Positions 1-9,080 are shown, numbered from the stretch's first letter. The stretch is 12,388 bases of DNA from Micromonosporaceae bacterium (GCA_019690055.1 JADGGF010000075.1:1-12388); one strand, 5' to 3'. Notes: generated by a model not told the origin, from the sequence alone. Numbers and translations: made by a program.

Positions 1-1
1 C

Positions 2-3313
<3,312 letters not shown>

Positions 3314-3319
<6 letters not shown>

Positions 3320-3361
3320 TCGGCACAGTGTCTGATCTTCACAGCGTCTGATCGGCGGTGT
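3314..3361. repeat. Three 16-bp tandem repeats across the stop codon
   Basis: GTCTGATC occurs at 3314, 3330 and 3346, an exact 16-bp pitch. The units are GTCTGATCGGCACAGT, GTCTGATCTTCACAGC and GTCTGATCGGCGGTGT. The first unit contains the TGA stop of the WD40 gene. A fourth GTCTGATCTTC lies alone at 3474. The pitch is not a multiple of three, so the array is not a protein repeat. Confidence 0.8.
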
Positions 3362-3395
3362 CCCGACGATAGGGCCGCTGACCTGCGACGACGCG

Positions 3396-3440
3396 CGTCC
3401 GGTCGGTGTCCGGAGTCTGTCCGGGTCTTGTCCGGATAAT
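3396..3440 (+). promoter_or_regulatory. Four heptamer repeats at 11-bp pitch next to a -10-like box
   Basis: The heptamer (C/T)GTCCGG starts at 3396, 3407, 3418 and 3429, each followed by four variable bases, so the spacing is exactly one helical turn. The last unit runs into GATAAT (3435-3440), a five-of-six match to the TATAAT -10 box, with no good -35 upstream. Heptamers separated by 4 bp at an activated promoter are the known layout of SARP-family (AfsR/DnrI type) binding sites. Assigning this array to such an activator is inference. No SARP gene is in the window. The likely direction is rightward, towards the small membrane protein. Confidence 0.5.
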
Positions 3441-3486
3441 TCGCGCGGGGTTCCGTACCGGGGGCGCGGTGATGTCTGATCTTCTT

Positions 3487-3563
3487 GGGGGCGCCACGAG
3501 GAGCCGTCTCGCGGGGGGACGCCCTGGCGGCGGGCGTGAGACGGGTTCCCGGTGGGCGCCCCC
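3487..3563. other. Long nested inverted repeat, possible structured RNA leader or terminator
   Basis: Three nested perfect stems can form. The outer is GGGGGCGCC (3487-3495) with GGCGCCCCC (3555-3563). The middle is CCGTCTC (3504-3510) with GAGACGG (3538-3544). The inner is ACGCCC (3519-3524) with GGGCGT (3532-3537), closing a 7-nt loop. That is 22 pairs in 77 nt. No U-tract follows. It lies about 40 nt after the start expected from the GATAAT box, so it could be a 5' leader structure, or a terminator for the WD40 gene. The high GC content makes chance pairing more likely than usual. Confidence 0.45.
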
Positions 3564-3579
3564 GGCCGTACCCTCACGC

Positions 3580-3633
3580 ATCCGGGTGTTACCGGCCATT
3601 CGGGTGTTTCCAACTATCCGGGTATTGCCGCGC
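3580..3633. repeat. Three 18-bp tandem repeats
   Basis: Units start at 3580, 3598 and 3616 with the core AT(C/T)CGGGT(G/A)TT. The first is ATCCGGGTGTTACCGGCC. The 18-bp pitch would keep a reading frame (IRVLPA, IRVFPT and IRVLPR on the plus strand), but I see no evidence that the region is translated. Confidence 0.75.
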
Positions 3634-3705
3634 ATGCCCCGTCTGGACCCGAGGCTCCGTCATCCGGGGTGGACCGGACGCCCGTCGGTCCAGCAGCCTG
3701 AGGTG

Positions 3706-3885
3706 ATGACGCCACTCTCGACCGATGACCAGCTCCGCCTCCTCGTGGAGGAGGTTCGCGCGATCCGCAAATCGCTCAATCGCATCTACGTCCTGTTGCT
3801 GGTCCCTATCGTCCCGTTCGCGGCCTTCGTGGCCGGTACGGTGCTGCGAATGTTCTTCCCGGGGACACCCTTCCCCTTCCCGTGA
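3706..3885 (+). CDS. Small single-pass membrane protein, unknown function
   Basis: This frame encodes 59 residues. The N-terminal half is an amphipathic charged helix (DDQLRLLVEEVRAIRKSLNRI), followed by a hydrophobic segment of about 22 residues (YVLLLVPIVPFAAFVAGTVL) and a short proline-rich tail. Third codon positions are about 85% G or C, which supports coding. ATG 3706 has GAGG very close upstream (3700-3703), a poor spacing. The adjacent GTG 3703 and the farther in-frame ATGs at 3634 and 3472 are alternatives, but the latter run through tandem repeats and a hairpin. The last 100 bp overlap the 3' end of the convergent WYL regulator. I do not recognise the family. Small helix-plus-membrane proteins of this type can be membrane adaptors, but no function can be assigned. 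Confidence 0.55.
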   Translation: MTPLSTDDQLRLLVEEVRAIRKSLNRIYVLLLVPIVPFAAFVAGTVLRMFFPGTPFPFP

Positions 3886-4835
3886 TCGTCAACGGTGCCG
3901 GCGATCGCCGCGGTGATTCGCTCGCCGAGCATCCGGAGGGCGTCGAGCACCGCGGCCGAGGCCTGCTCGACCGTGAAGTCCTGATCGATGAGCAGCAGGT
4001 TCACCGCGAGCTGGTACGGCGTCTCGCCGGTGGCGTGCACCCGGCAAACCCCGGGGTCGACCCACTCGACGGGCACGGACTGCGGGAGGCGCATGGCGAC
4101 GGCATCCACTGGCGCTTGGACGAGGACCGTCGCTCGGTGGCGGCGGAAGTACGCGTCCGTGCTCGCGAGCAGTCTCGTCGGGTCGGGCGCCTCGCGGGGT
4201 GCGAACCGGGGTCCCTCGGGCCGGTGCACCTGCATGCGGTCCAGGCGGAAGCTGCGCCACCCGGCCCGGCCGGGGTCGTACGCCAGCAGGTACCACCGGT
4301 GCCCCATTTGCACGAGTCGGTACGGTTCCACCTCCCGTCGGCTGGCCGAGCCGTCGCGGGCCGCGTAGTCGAACCGGACCTGGCGATGGTCCCGGCAGGC
4401 GCCGGTCAGGAACACCACCAGATCCGGATCGATAGCGGGCCCGGTCTGCCCCACGGCGGCGGTGAAGCTGACCAGCGTGGTCACCCGGCCGCGCAGCCGC
4501 CGGGGCAGCAGTTGCTCGAGCTTGGTCAGGGCCGTCGCGGCCGACTCGCCGAGCCCCGCGACCCCGGATGCGGCGCGCAGGCCGATGGCCATCGCCACTG
4601 CCTCGTCGTCGTCGAGGTGCAGCGGCGGCAACGTGTCGCCGGGCCGCAACGAGTATCCGCCGGCGGCCCCGGGCTCGGCCTGCACGCGGTAGCCGAGGTC
4701 GCGCAGCTTGGCCATGTCGTAGCGCAGCGTGCGGGCGCTCACGCCCAGGCGGTCACACAGCTCCGGCCCGGTCCACCGGGACCGGGTCTGCAGCAGCGTG
4801 AGCAGGCGTAGCAAGCGGGCGGACGGATTCTGCAT
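3786..4835 (-). CDS. HTH/WYL-domain (YafY-type) transcriptional regulator
   Basis: The product is 349 residues starting MQNPSARLLRLL. Residues about 5-55 form a DeoR/HTH_11-like winged helix (WTGPELCDRLGVSARTLRYD). The WYL domain lies at about 135-215 with the EVEPYRLVQMGHRWYLLAYD signature (W181, Y182, L183), followed by a WCX-like C-terminal region. Such proteins bind DNA through the N-terminus and sense a ligand, sometimes a nucleic acid, through WYL. The gene is divergent from the NAD(P)-binding protein with a 63-bp gap holding an inverted repeat, so it probably regulates that gene and itself. The usual family end falls near residue 310 (MLGERITAAI). The last ~37 residues are low-complexity, lie antisense to the small membrane protein, and look like read-through after loss of the original stop. 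The same frame stays open far upstream of ATG 4835 but is antisense to the reductase. Confidence 0.9.
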   Translation of the reverse strand: MQNPSARLLRLLTLLQTRSRWTGPELCDRLGVSARTLRYDMAKLRDLGYRVQAEPGAAGGYSLRPGDTLPPLHLDDDEAVAMAIGLRAASGVAGLGESAATALTKLEQLLPRRLRGRVTTLVSFTAAVGQTGPAIDPDLVVFLTGACRDHRQVRFDYAARDGSASRREVEPYRLVQMGHRWYLLAYDPGRAGWRSFRLDRMQVHRPEGPRFAPREAPDPTRLLASTDAYFRRHRATVLVQAPVDAVAMRLPQSVPVEWVDPGVCRVHATGETPYQLAVNLLLIDQDFTVEQASAAVLDALRMLGERITAAIAGTVDDHGKGKGVPGKNIRSTVPATKAANGTIGTSNRT

Positions 4836-4856
4836 GGCGGGAAGATTCTCCTGGAC

Positions 4857-4877
4857 TGCGGCAAGGATCCTGCCGCA
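4857..4877. promoter_or_regulatory. Inverted repeat in the divergent WYL-regulator/reductase gap
   Basis: TGCGGCA (4857-4863) and TGCCGCA (4871-4877) are perfect 7-bp arms around a 7-bp spacer that itself contains the palindrome GGATCC. It lies 21 bp from the regulator start and 21 bp from the reductase start. This is where an operator for the divergent regulator would be expected. Binding is inferred. Confidence 0.5.
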
Positions 4878-4898
4878 ATTGCCGAGAGAGTGGTGCTC

Positions 4899-5744
4899 AT
4901 GACGGACACGCTCTTCCTCATCAGCGGGGCCAGCGGCCGCGTCGGTCGCCACCTCGTCACCCAGCTCATCGAATCCGGTCACCGGGTGCGGGCGCTGACC
5001 CGATCGCCTGCGAAGGCCGACCTGCCGGCGGGGGCCGAGGTCGTCACCGGCAGCTTCGACCACCTGCCCGAAGGGATCTTCGACGGCGTGACCGCCGCGT
5101 TCGTCTTCCCCGCCGACGGGGCGGGCGCCTTCGCCCGGGCCGCCGCGGCCAGCGGCGTACGGCGCCTGGTGCTGCTGTCGTCGCTGGCCGCCGCGCTGGA
5201 GCACGAGCGAGACCACGGCTCGGCCAGCCAGCGGCACCACTCGGCGATCGAGGAGGCCGTGCGGGCGAGCGGTGCCCAGTGGACGATCCTGCGGCCGGGC
5301 ACCTTCGCCAGCAACCTGCTGGCCTGGAGCCAGCCGATCCGGTTCACCGGCGGTATCCGCGGCCCGTACCCGACCTCGGCTCAGGCCCCGATCCACGAGG
5401 CCGACGTCGCCGCGGCGGCGGCCGCCGCGCTCACCCAGCCCGGCCACGAGGGCCGGACCTACGCGATGACGGGGCCTGAGGCTCTGACCCGCGTCGAGCA
5501 ACTCCAGGCCATCGCCGACGCGATCGGGCGCGAGCTCACCTTCACCGAGCAGAGCCCGGAGGAGTTCGCCGCCGAGATGGCGCGGTACGGCGTGAGCGCG
5601 GACATCGTGACGATGCTGCTGCGCTACTGGTCCGACACCGTGACCGAGCCCGACGTGCCGAGACCGCCGGACGCGCTGATCGGCCGGCCGGCGAAGACGC
5701 TGGCCGAGTGGGCCCGCGACCATGCCGCCGAGTTCGGCGGGTAG
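4899..5744 (+). CDS. NmrA-like NAD(P)-binding SDR family protein
   Basis: The product is 281 residues. The N-terminus MTDTLFLISGASGRVGRHLV carries the GxxGxxG dinucleotide-binding loop of atypical short-chain dehydrogenases. A conserved VRRLVLLSSLAA strand follows near residue 90, then the substrate-side motif WTILRPGTFASNLL near 130. This matches the NmrA/NAD(P)H-binding, quinone- or azo-reductase-like group, which either reduces small molecules or senses the NAD(P) state. The classical YxxxK catalytic pair is not evident, as usual for this group. ATG 4899 is chosen because GAGAGAG (4884-4890) lies 8 bp upstream. A GTG at 4890 is in frame but overlaps that site. It is divergent from a WYL regulator, a common pairing for stress-inducible reductases. 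A strong hairpin follows the stop. Confidence 0.9.
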   Translation: MTDTLFLISGASGRVGRHLVTQLIESGHRVRALTRSPAKADLPAGAEVVTGSFDHLPEGIFDGVTAAFVFPADGAGAFARAAAASGVRRLVLLSSLAAALEHERDHGSASQRHHSAIEEAVRASGAQWTILRPGTFASNLLAWSQPIRFTGGIRGPYPTSAQAPIHEADVAAAAAAALTQPGHEGRTYAMTGPEALTRVEQLQAIADAIGRELTFTEQSPEEFAAEMARYGVSADIVTMLLRYWSDTVTEPDVPRPPDALIGRPAKTLAEWARDHAAEFGG

Positions 5745-5777
5745 CACGGGAAGCACAACCGTCCACAGTGCTGGATC

Positions 5778-5802
5778 GGGCCCGATGCCCGGCATCGGGC
5801 CC
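5778..5802 (+). terminator. Strong hairpin downstream of the NmrA-like gene
   Basis: GGGCCCGATGCC (5778-5789) and GGCATCGGGCCC (5791-5802) are perfect 12-bp arms around one base. It begins 33 bp after the reductase stop codon. There is no T-tract, as is frequent for actinobacterial terminators, so termination is inferred from position and stability. Confidence 0.6.
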
Positions 5803-5813
5803 GCTGTGCCGCG

Positions 5814-5960
5814 TGCGGTCCAGGCGGAAGCTCCGCCGCCGGCCGGGACGGGCGTACGCGAGCAGGTACTACCGGTGCCCCATCGGCACGAGGCGGCACG
5901 GTTCCACCTCCCGGCGACTGGCGGAGCCGTCGAGCGGGTGCTCACCGCCGCCGTGAAGGT
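5814..5960 (-). pseudogene. Remnant of a second WYL-domain regulator
   Basis: The stretch 5814-5936 aligns with 4235-4356 inside the intact WYL regulator, about four-fifths identical by eye. Read on the minus strand it gives DGSASRREVEPCRLVPMGHR, then a TAG at 5869-5871, then YLLAYARPGRRRSFRLDR. The intact copy has DGSASRREVEPYRLVQMGHR, W181, then YLLAYDPGRAGWRSFRLDR. The conserved tryptophan of the WYL motif has thus become an amber stop. A further short match at about 5940-5960 (TFTAAV against SFTAAV, residues 123-128 of the intact copy) is in a different frame, implying an internal deletion. No HTH part remains. This is a decayed duplicate or related regulator, not a functional gene. Confidence 0.8.
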
Positions 5961-5970
5961 CGCCGCTCAC

Positions 5971-5976
5971 TAGCAT
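5971..5976 (+). promoter_or_regulatory. Candidate -10 box for a leaderless transcript
   Basis: TAGCAT fits the TANNNT actinobacterial -10 pattern. The expected start, 7-9 bp downstream, falls at GTG 5985. No Shine-Dalgarno sequence stands at a usable distance from either possible start, and no clear -35 is seen. Confidence 0.4.
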
Positions 5977-5984
5977 GGATGCCC

Positions 5985-6407
5985 GTGAGCGATCTTGAGG
6001 ATGTGGTACGGCGGTTCGTGGCGGACGTCTGGAACGGCGAACGGGAGGAGTCGGCGTACGACCTGGTCGCGGCTGACTGCCCGGGCATGGGCGGCACCGG
6101 ACCCGAGGCGACGCTCGCCTGGCACCGCGACCGCCGCAAGGCCTTCCCGGATCAGCGTTACGAGATCGTGGATCTGGTCGTGTCCGGCGACCGAGCGGCA
6201 ATACGGTGGCGCGGGGCCGGGACGCAGCTCGGCCAGTTCGGCCCCGTGCCGCCGACCGGACGGTCGGTCACCTACTCCGGGGCGACCTTCATCCGCTTCA
6301 ACGCCGAGGGCAAGATCGCTGACGTGTGGAGCGTGAACGAGCTGTTTCAGGTGTGTCAACAGCTCGGCGTGCAGATGGTGCCGCCGGGCACCGATGCCGG
6401 GACGTAG
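5985..6407 (+). CDS. Ester cyclase / SnoaL-like polyketide cyclase family protein
   Basis: The product is 140 residues from GTG 5985 (VSDLEDVVRRFVADVWNG). An ATG at 5979 adds two residues. The order of motifs fits the SnoaL-like ester cyclase group of the NTF2 fold: the N-terminal helix, the LAWHRDRRKAFPDQRYEIVDLVVSGDRAAIRW strand region (given here only as a family landmark), then VPPTGRSVTYSG and IADVWSVNELFQVCQQLG. Members form small alpha+beta barrels that bind hydrophobic or polyketide-like ligands, and some catalyse aldol-type cyclisation. The usual metal-binding or catalytic acids of true SnoaL cannot be confirmed here, so the substrate is unknown. It stands alone, with a putative -10 box directly upstream and no ribosome-binding site, suggesting a leaderless mRNA. 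About 450 bp without a recognised gene follow. Confidence 0.82.
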   Translation: MSDLEDVVRRFVADVWNGEREESAYDLVAADCPGMGGTGPEATLAWHRDRRKAFPDQRYEIVDLVVSGDRAAIRWRGAGTQLGQFGPVPPTGRSVTYSGATFIRFNAEGKIADVWSVNELFQVCQQLGVQMVPPGTDAGT

Positions 6408-6858
6408 ACCACCAGCCCGCCGTCTTCGATCTCGATTCGGTGGGTGAACCGGAGATCCTTGGGCGGGCTCGGCGAGCGTGGCCGGGGGACTCGCGCGCCG
6501 GGCCCGCTGTGCTGCCATCGGCCACTGGCCCGCCCAACCTCCGGGCGCTGACCCGGCCGGGCAGCTCCAGGCGCTGCGTGCTTCGTGGAACCCGTTCGGC
6601 CGTGTGTTCGTTCTGTGAGTCATCCAATCTTGCATCCGCACGCAAGGCCTGGTGAAGTGGGCCGTGGGCGAGCCTGATCGACCTCGGATTGCGCCCGCGG
6701 CTGGGTGGCGATTCAGAGGCGCGAAGTGGCCGAACAACCGGGCCGGTGGGCGGGAAGGCGGCGCAGGTAACCAGATCAGCGAGCCACCTCCCCGTCGAGC
6801 CAGCCGCACAACCGCCCTCTCCTCGATGGTTCGCCGCCGAAGTTCCCCGCCCGGACCA
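6408..6858. other. Intergenic stretch with no recognised gene
   Basis: No frame here gives a recognisable protein on the plus strand. On the minus strand, a frame from about 6463 to a TGA at 6356-6358 has strongly GC-biased third positions and reads KDLRFTHRIEIEDGG, possibly a gene remnant. Its first part overlaps the end of the ester cyclase. A 13-bp string, GGGCCCGCTGTGC, occurs at 6500-6512 and also at 5797-5809 in the terminator region. Nothing else stands out before the promoter at 6859. Confidence 0.5.
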
Positions 6859-6887
6859 TGGACAGCGTGTTACGTCGTGCGTATGCT
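6859..6887 (+). promoter_or_regulatory. Sigma70-like promoter of the DUF6282-cyclase operon
   Basis: TGGACA (6859-6864) and TATGCT (6882-6887) are separated by 17 bp, an excellent housekeeping-type promoter. Transcription should begin near 6894, leaving a 28-nt leader before ATG 6922. Confidence 0.7.
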
Positions 6888-6901
6888 GAACGCCAAGTTC
6901 A
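6887..6901. promoter_or_regulatory. Inverted repeat over the transcription start, likely operator
   Basis: TGAAC (6887-6891) and GTTCA (6897-6901) are perfect arms with a 5-bp spacer. The repeat begins in the last base of the -10 box and covers the expected start site, a position where a bound repressor would block transcription. The IclR gene downstream is the natural candidate partner, by inference. Confidence 0.55.
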
Positions 6902-6921
6902 GTCTACGAACAAGGAGCGTC

Positions 6922-7842
6922 ATGGCCGCCGAGGATGCCCAGCCGGTTCCCCCAGCTCTGCGGAAGGTTCTCGACGGGGCAGTCGACCTGCACTGTCATT
7001 CCGGCCCGAGCCCGTTTCCCCGGCGGATCAACCACATTGAGGCGTCGTATGACGCGGCCCGCATCGGCCTGCGCGCGATCCTGGTGAAGTCGCACCACCA
7101 CAACACGGTGATGGACCTGCTCGCCATGCAACCCCAGCTCGCCGCCGCGCCCACGCCGGTGTACGGCGGGGTGGCGCTGAACTCCGAGGTGGGCGGCATG
7201 AACCCCTCGGCGGTGGCGATGAGCCTGCGCATGGGCGGACGGTGCGTGTGGGGTCCGACGGTCTCGGCTCGCCAACACATCGAGAATCACAAGCATGCCC
7301 ATGGTTTCCCAACGTCGGGGCTCGATCTGTTGGAGAGCGAGGTTTCGGTCTTCGACGAGTCAGGATCGGTCTCCGCGGCCACGACCCGGGTGGTCGAGGT
7401 CGTGGCCGACGCGGACGCGCTGCTCACGGGTGGCCACCTCGATGTGGAGTCCATGAAGGCGCTGTTCTCGGTGGCCGTGGCCAAGGGTGTGCGGCGGCTG
7501 CTCGTCCAGCATCCCGACTTCGTGATCGGTGCGTCAGAGACCGATGTCGAAGAGCTGGTCCGGATGGGGGCGTACGTCGAGCACGAGATCGCGATGTACC
7601 ACCCGGACGTCGCCCAACCGCGGTGGCCGATCGAGCAACTGGTCGGCTGGATCAATCGGGTCGGACCGGAGCGGACGACCATCGGTTCGGATCTCGGACA
7701 ACAGGGCAACCCCCTGCCGGCGGACGGCTACGTCTACATCGTCCAGCAGCTGCTCGACCATGGTGTGTCCGAAAAGGACGTCCGTCGGATGATCGCCGAC
7801 AACCCGGCGTTCCTCCTGGGGCTCGAGGAGCAGCCGGCATGA
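6922..7842 (+). CDS. DUF6282 family, amidohydrolase-like metal-dependent hydrolase
   Basis: The product is 306 residues. The metal-ligand pattern of the amidohydrolase superfamily is visible: DLHCHSGP (H24, H26), VKSHHHNT (K56, H58-H60), H172 in LLTGGHLD, H197 in VQHPDF and D257 in IGSDLG, ending with the DNPAFLLGL turn. The GGVALN and GGMNPSAVAMSLRMGG segments are the hallmark of the DUF6282 branch as I know it. Its members are annotated as uncharacterised hydrolases, so substrate and reaction are unknown, but hydrolysis of a C-N or C-O bond is likely. No signal peptide is seen, so it should be cytoplasmic. ATG 6922 is chosen for AAGGAG at 6912-6917. The frame is open further upstream but would read through the promoter. 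Its stop overlaps the start of the cyclase gene (ATGA), so the two are co-translated. Confidence 0.88.
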   Translation: MAAEDAQPVPPALRKVLDGAVDLHCHSGPSPFPRRINHIEASYDAARIGLRAILVKSHHHNTVMDLLAMQPQLAAAPTPVYGGVALNSEVGGMNPSAVAMSLRMGGRCVWGPTVSARQHIENHKHAHGFPTSGLDLLESEVSVFDESGSVSAATTRVVEVVADADALLTGGHLDVESMKALFSVAVAKGVRRLLVQHPDFVIGASETDVEELVRMGAYVEHEIAMYHPDVAQPRWPIEQLVGWINRVGPERTTIGSDLGQQGNPLPADGYVYIVQQLLDHGVSEKDVRRMIADNPAFLLGLEEQPA

Positions 7843-8882
7843 CGCGGGTAGGCGATGAGACCGTCGGTGTGGCGGCCGCGGCGAGCACGGCCACGAGCGG
7901 GCGTCGGCCGACCTATGACGAGTTGCGGCAGGCTCGCGTACCCGGCGCCGCCTGGGACGTCTTCGGGCCGGGCGACCAGCTCGGCACCATCAATCTGCTC
8001 ACCCCGCAGCGGGTGGCCGCCGCGGCCCGGCTCATCCGCACCGGCCGGCGGTTCAACCTCGACTACCCGGTCAACGCGTTCGAGCCGTACCCGACGGGCA
8101 CGCGGCGCCCCACCGTGCACCACGTGTTCGCCAACAACGAGTTCCACCGGGACGACTGGGTCGACTCCTTCTACCTGCAGTCCACCTCCCAGCTCGATGC
8201 ACTGCGCCACATTGGCCACCCGGTGCACGGCTTCTACGGTGGTCTGTCCACTGAGGACAACCAGGAAGGCTCGACCGCACTCGGCATCCATCACTGGGCA
8301 CAGGTGGGGATCGCCGGGCGAGGCGTGCTGCTCGACGTCCCCCGGTTCTTCGCCGCGCAGGGCCGCCCGTACGACTGCGAACAGACGATCGCGCTCGACG
8401 CCAAGGATCTGGACGCGATCGCGCAGGCGCAGGGCGTGACCTGGCAGGGTGGCGACATGCTGTTGCTGCGCACGGGCTGGGCCGAGAACTACGTGGCGAA
8501 GTCACCCGCCGAGCGCGCCGAGTTCAACACGCGTAACCGTTCGCCGGGACTGGCCCAGCGCGAGTCGGTGCTGCGCTGGCTGTGGGACCACGAGATCGCC
8601 CTCGTGGCCGGTGACAATCCGGCCGTGGAGGCGGACCCCGTGCTCGAGTCCGAGCTCCGCACCGCCCAGGACCGGCCGCCGCCGCGGGGCGTGGACCACA
8701 GCGGCATGCTGCACCGTCCGCTCATCGCGCTGCTGGGCATGGCGATGGGCGAGCTGTGGAAGCTCGACGATCTCGCGGCCGACTGCGCCGCCGATGGCGT
8801 CTACGAGTTCTTCCTCACCTGCAAGCCGCTCAACCTGCCCGGCGGTGTCGGATCACCGCCGAACGCACTCGCGATCAAGTGA
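7839..8882 (+). CDS. Cyclase family protein (kynurenine formamidase-like hydrolase)
   Basis: The product is 347 residues. The core matches the Cyclase family (PF04199): DQLGTINLLTP near residue 46, the metal-site region STSQLDALRHIGH (residues 115-127), GRGVLLDVPRF near 161, MLLLRTGW near 207, VAGDNPAVE (D259), MLHRPLIALLGMAMGEL (H292) and the typical end PLNLPGGVGSPPNALAIK. Relatives hydrolyse cyclic or acyl amides such as N-formylkynurenine or isatin, usually using a metal held by an HxGTHxDxPxH motif. Here the first histidine-containing part reads STSQLD, so that motif is divergent, as in the long (about 340-residue) subgroup. Start ATG 7839 overlaps the previous stop by 4 bp and has GAGGAG at 7825-7830. 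Coupling to the DUF6282 gene suggests consecutive steps on one substrate. The identity of that substrate is not visible. Confidence 0.9.
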   Translation: MTRVGDETVGVAAAASTATSGRRPTYDELRQARVPGAAWDVFGPGDQLGTINLLTPQRVAAAARLIRTGRRFNLDYPVNAFEPYPTGTRRPTVHHVFANNEFHRDDWVDSFYLQSTSQLDALRHIGHPVHGFYGGLSTEDNQEGSTALGIHHWAQVGIAGRGVLLDVPRFFAAQGRPYDCEQTIALDAKDLDAIAQAQGVTWQGGDMLLLRTGWAENYVAKSPAERAEFNTRNRSPGLAQRESVLRWLWDHEIALVAGDNPAVEADPVLESELRTAQDRPPPRGVDHSGMLHRPLIALLGMAMGELWKLDDLAADCAADGVYEFFLTCKPLNLPGGVGSPPNALAIK

Positions 8883-9064
8883 GTTAGGATGTCCGGCTCC
8901 GCCCGGTCAGACCGAAACAAGCATCCGACATACGAGCCACAACTCCATAGTCCGAAAACACCACCACGTCGAACCAGCAACACCTCGAAACCAACAACGC
9001 CTCGAACAACACCACCAACAACAACCTGACCAACAACCCTTGGTGCGAACGCGCCCTTACCACC
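8883..9064 (+). promoter_or_regulatory. G-poor, CAA/ACC-rich intercistronic leader
   Basis: The composition changes abruptly. From about 8931 to 9050 the plus strand is mostly A and C, with many CAA and ACC triplets and only about one G in ten bases, against about one in three around it. TCGAA occurs at 8969, 8985 and 9002, 16-17 bp apart, inside loosely repeated CCAACAAC units. Such RNA can hardly fold. An unstructured leader that keeps the ribosome-binding site of the solute-binding protein open is the best guess. No clear promoter is seen. CATAGT (8946-8951) is a weak -10 candidate. No protein in any frame is credible. Confidence 0.55.
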
Positions 9065-9080
9065 GAAGGAAGTGACGACG

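Noticed and set aside
3882..4811. Plus-strand open frame of 309 codons
   Set aside because: It is a shadow of the WYL regulator. The composition is rich in Gly, Arg, His and Val, with no recognisable domain.
4836..5945. Upstream extension of the WYL regulator frame by 370 codons
   Set aside because: It is antisense to the NmrA-like gene. The regulator's natural start MQNPSARLLRLL at 4835 gives the normal N-terminal HTH.
6652..6921. N-terminal extension of the DUF6282 protein
   Set aside because: The frame is open, but it would pass through a strong promoter and operator. ATG 6922 has AAGGAG at the right distance and begins the conserved domain.
7242..7838. Upstream extension of the cyclase frame inside the DUF6282 gene
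   Set aside because: It is an out-of-frame shadow of the DUF6282 gene. ATG 7839 has a GAGGAG site and the classical 4-bp overlap.
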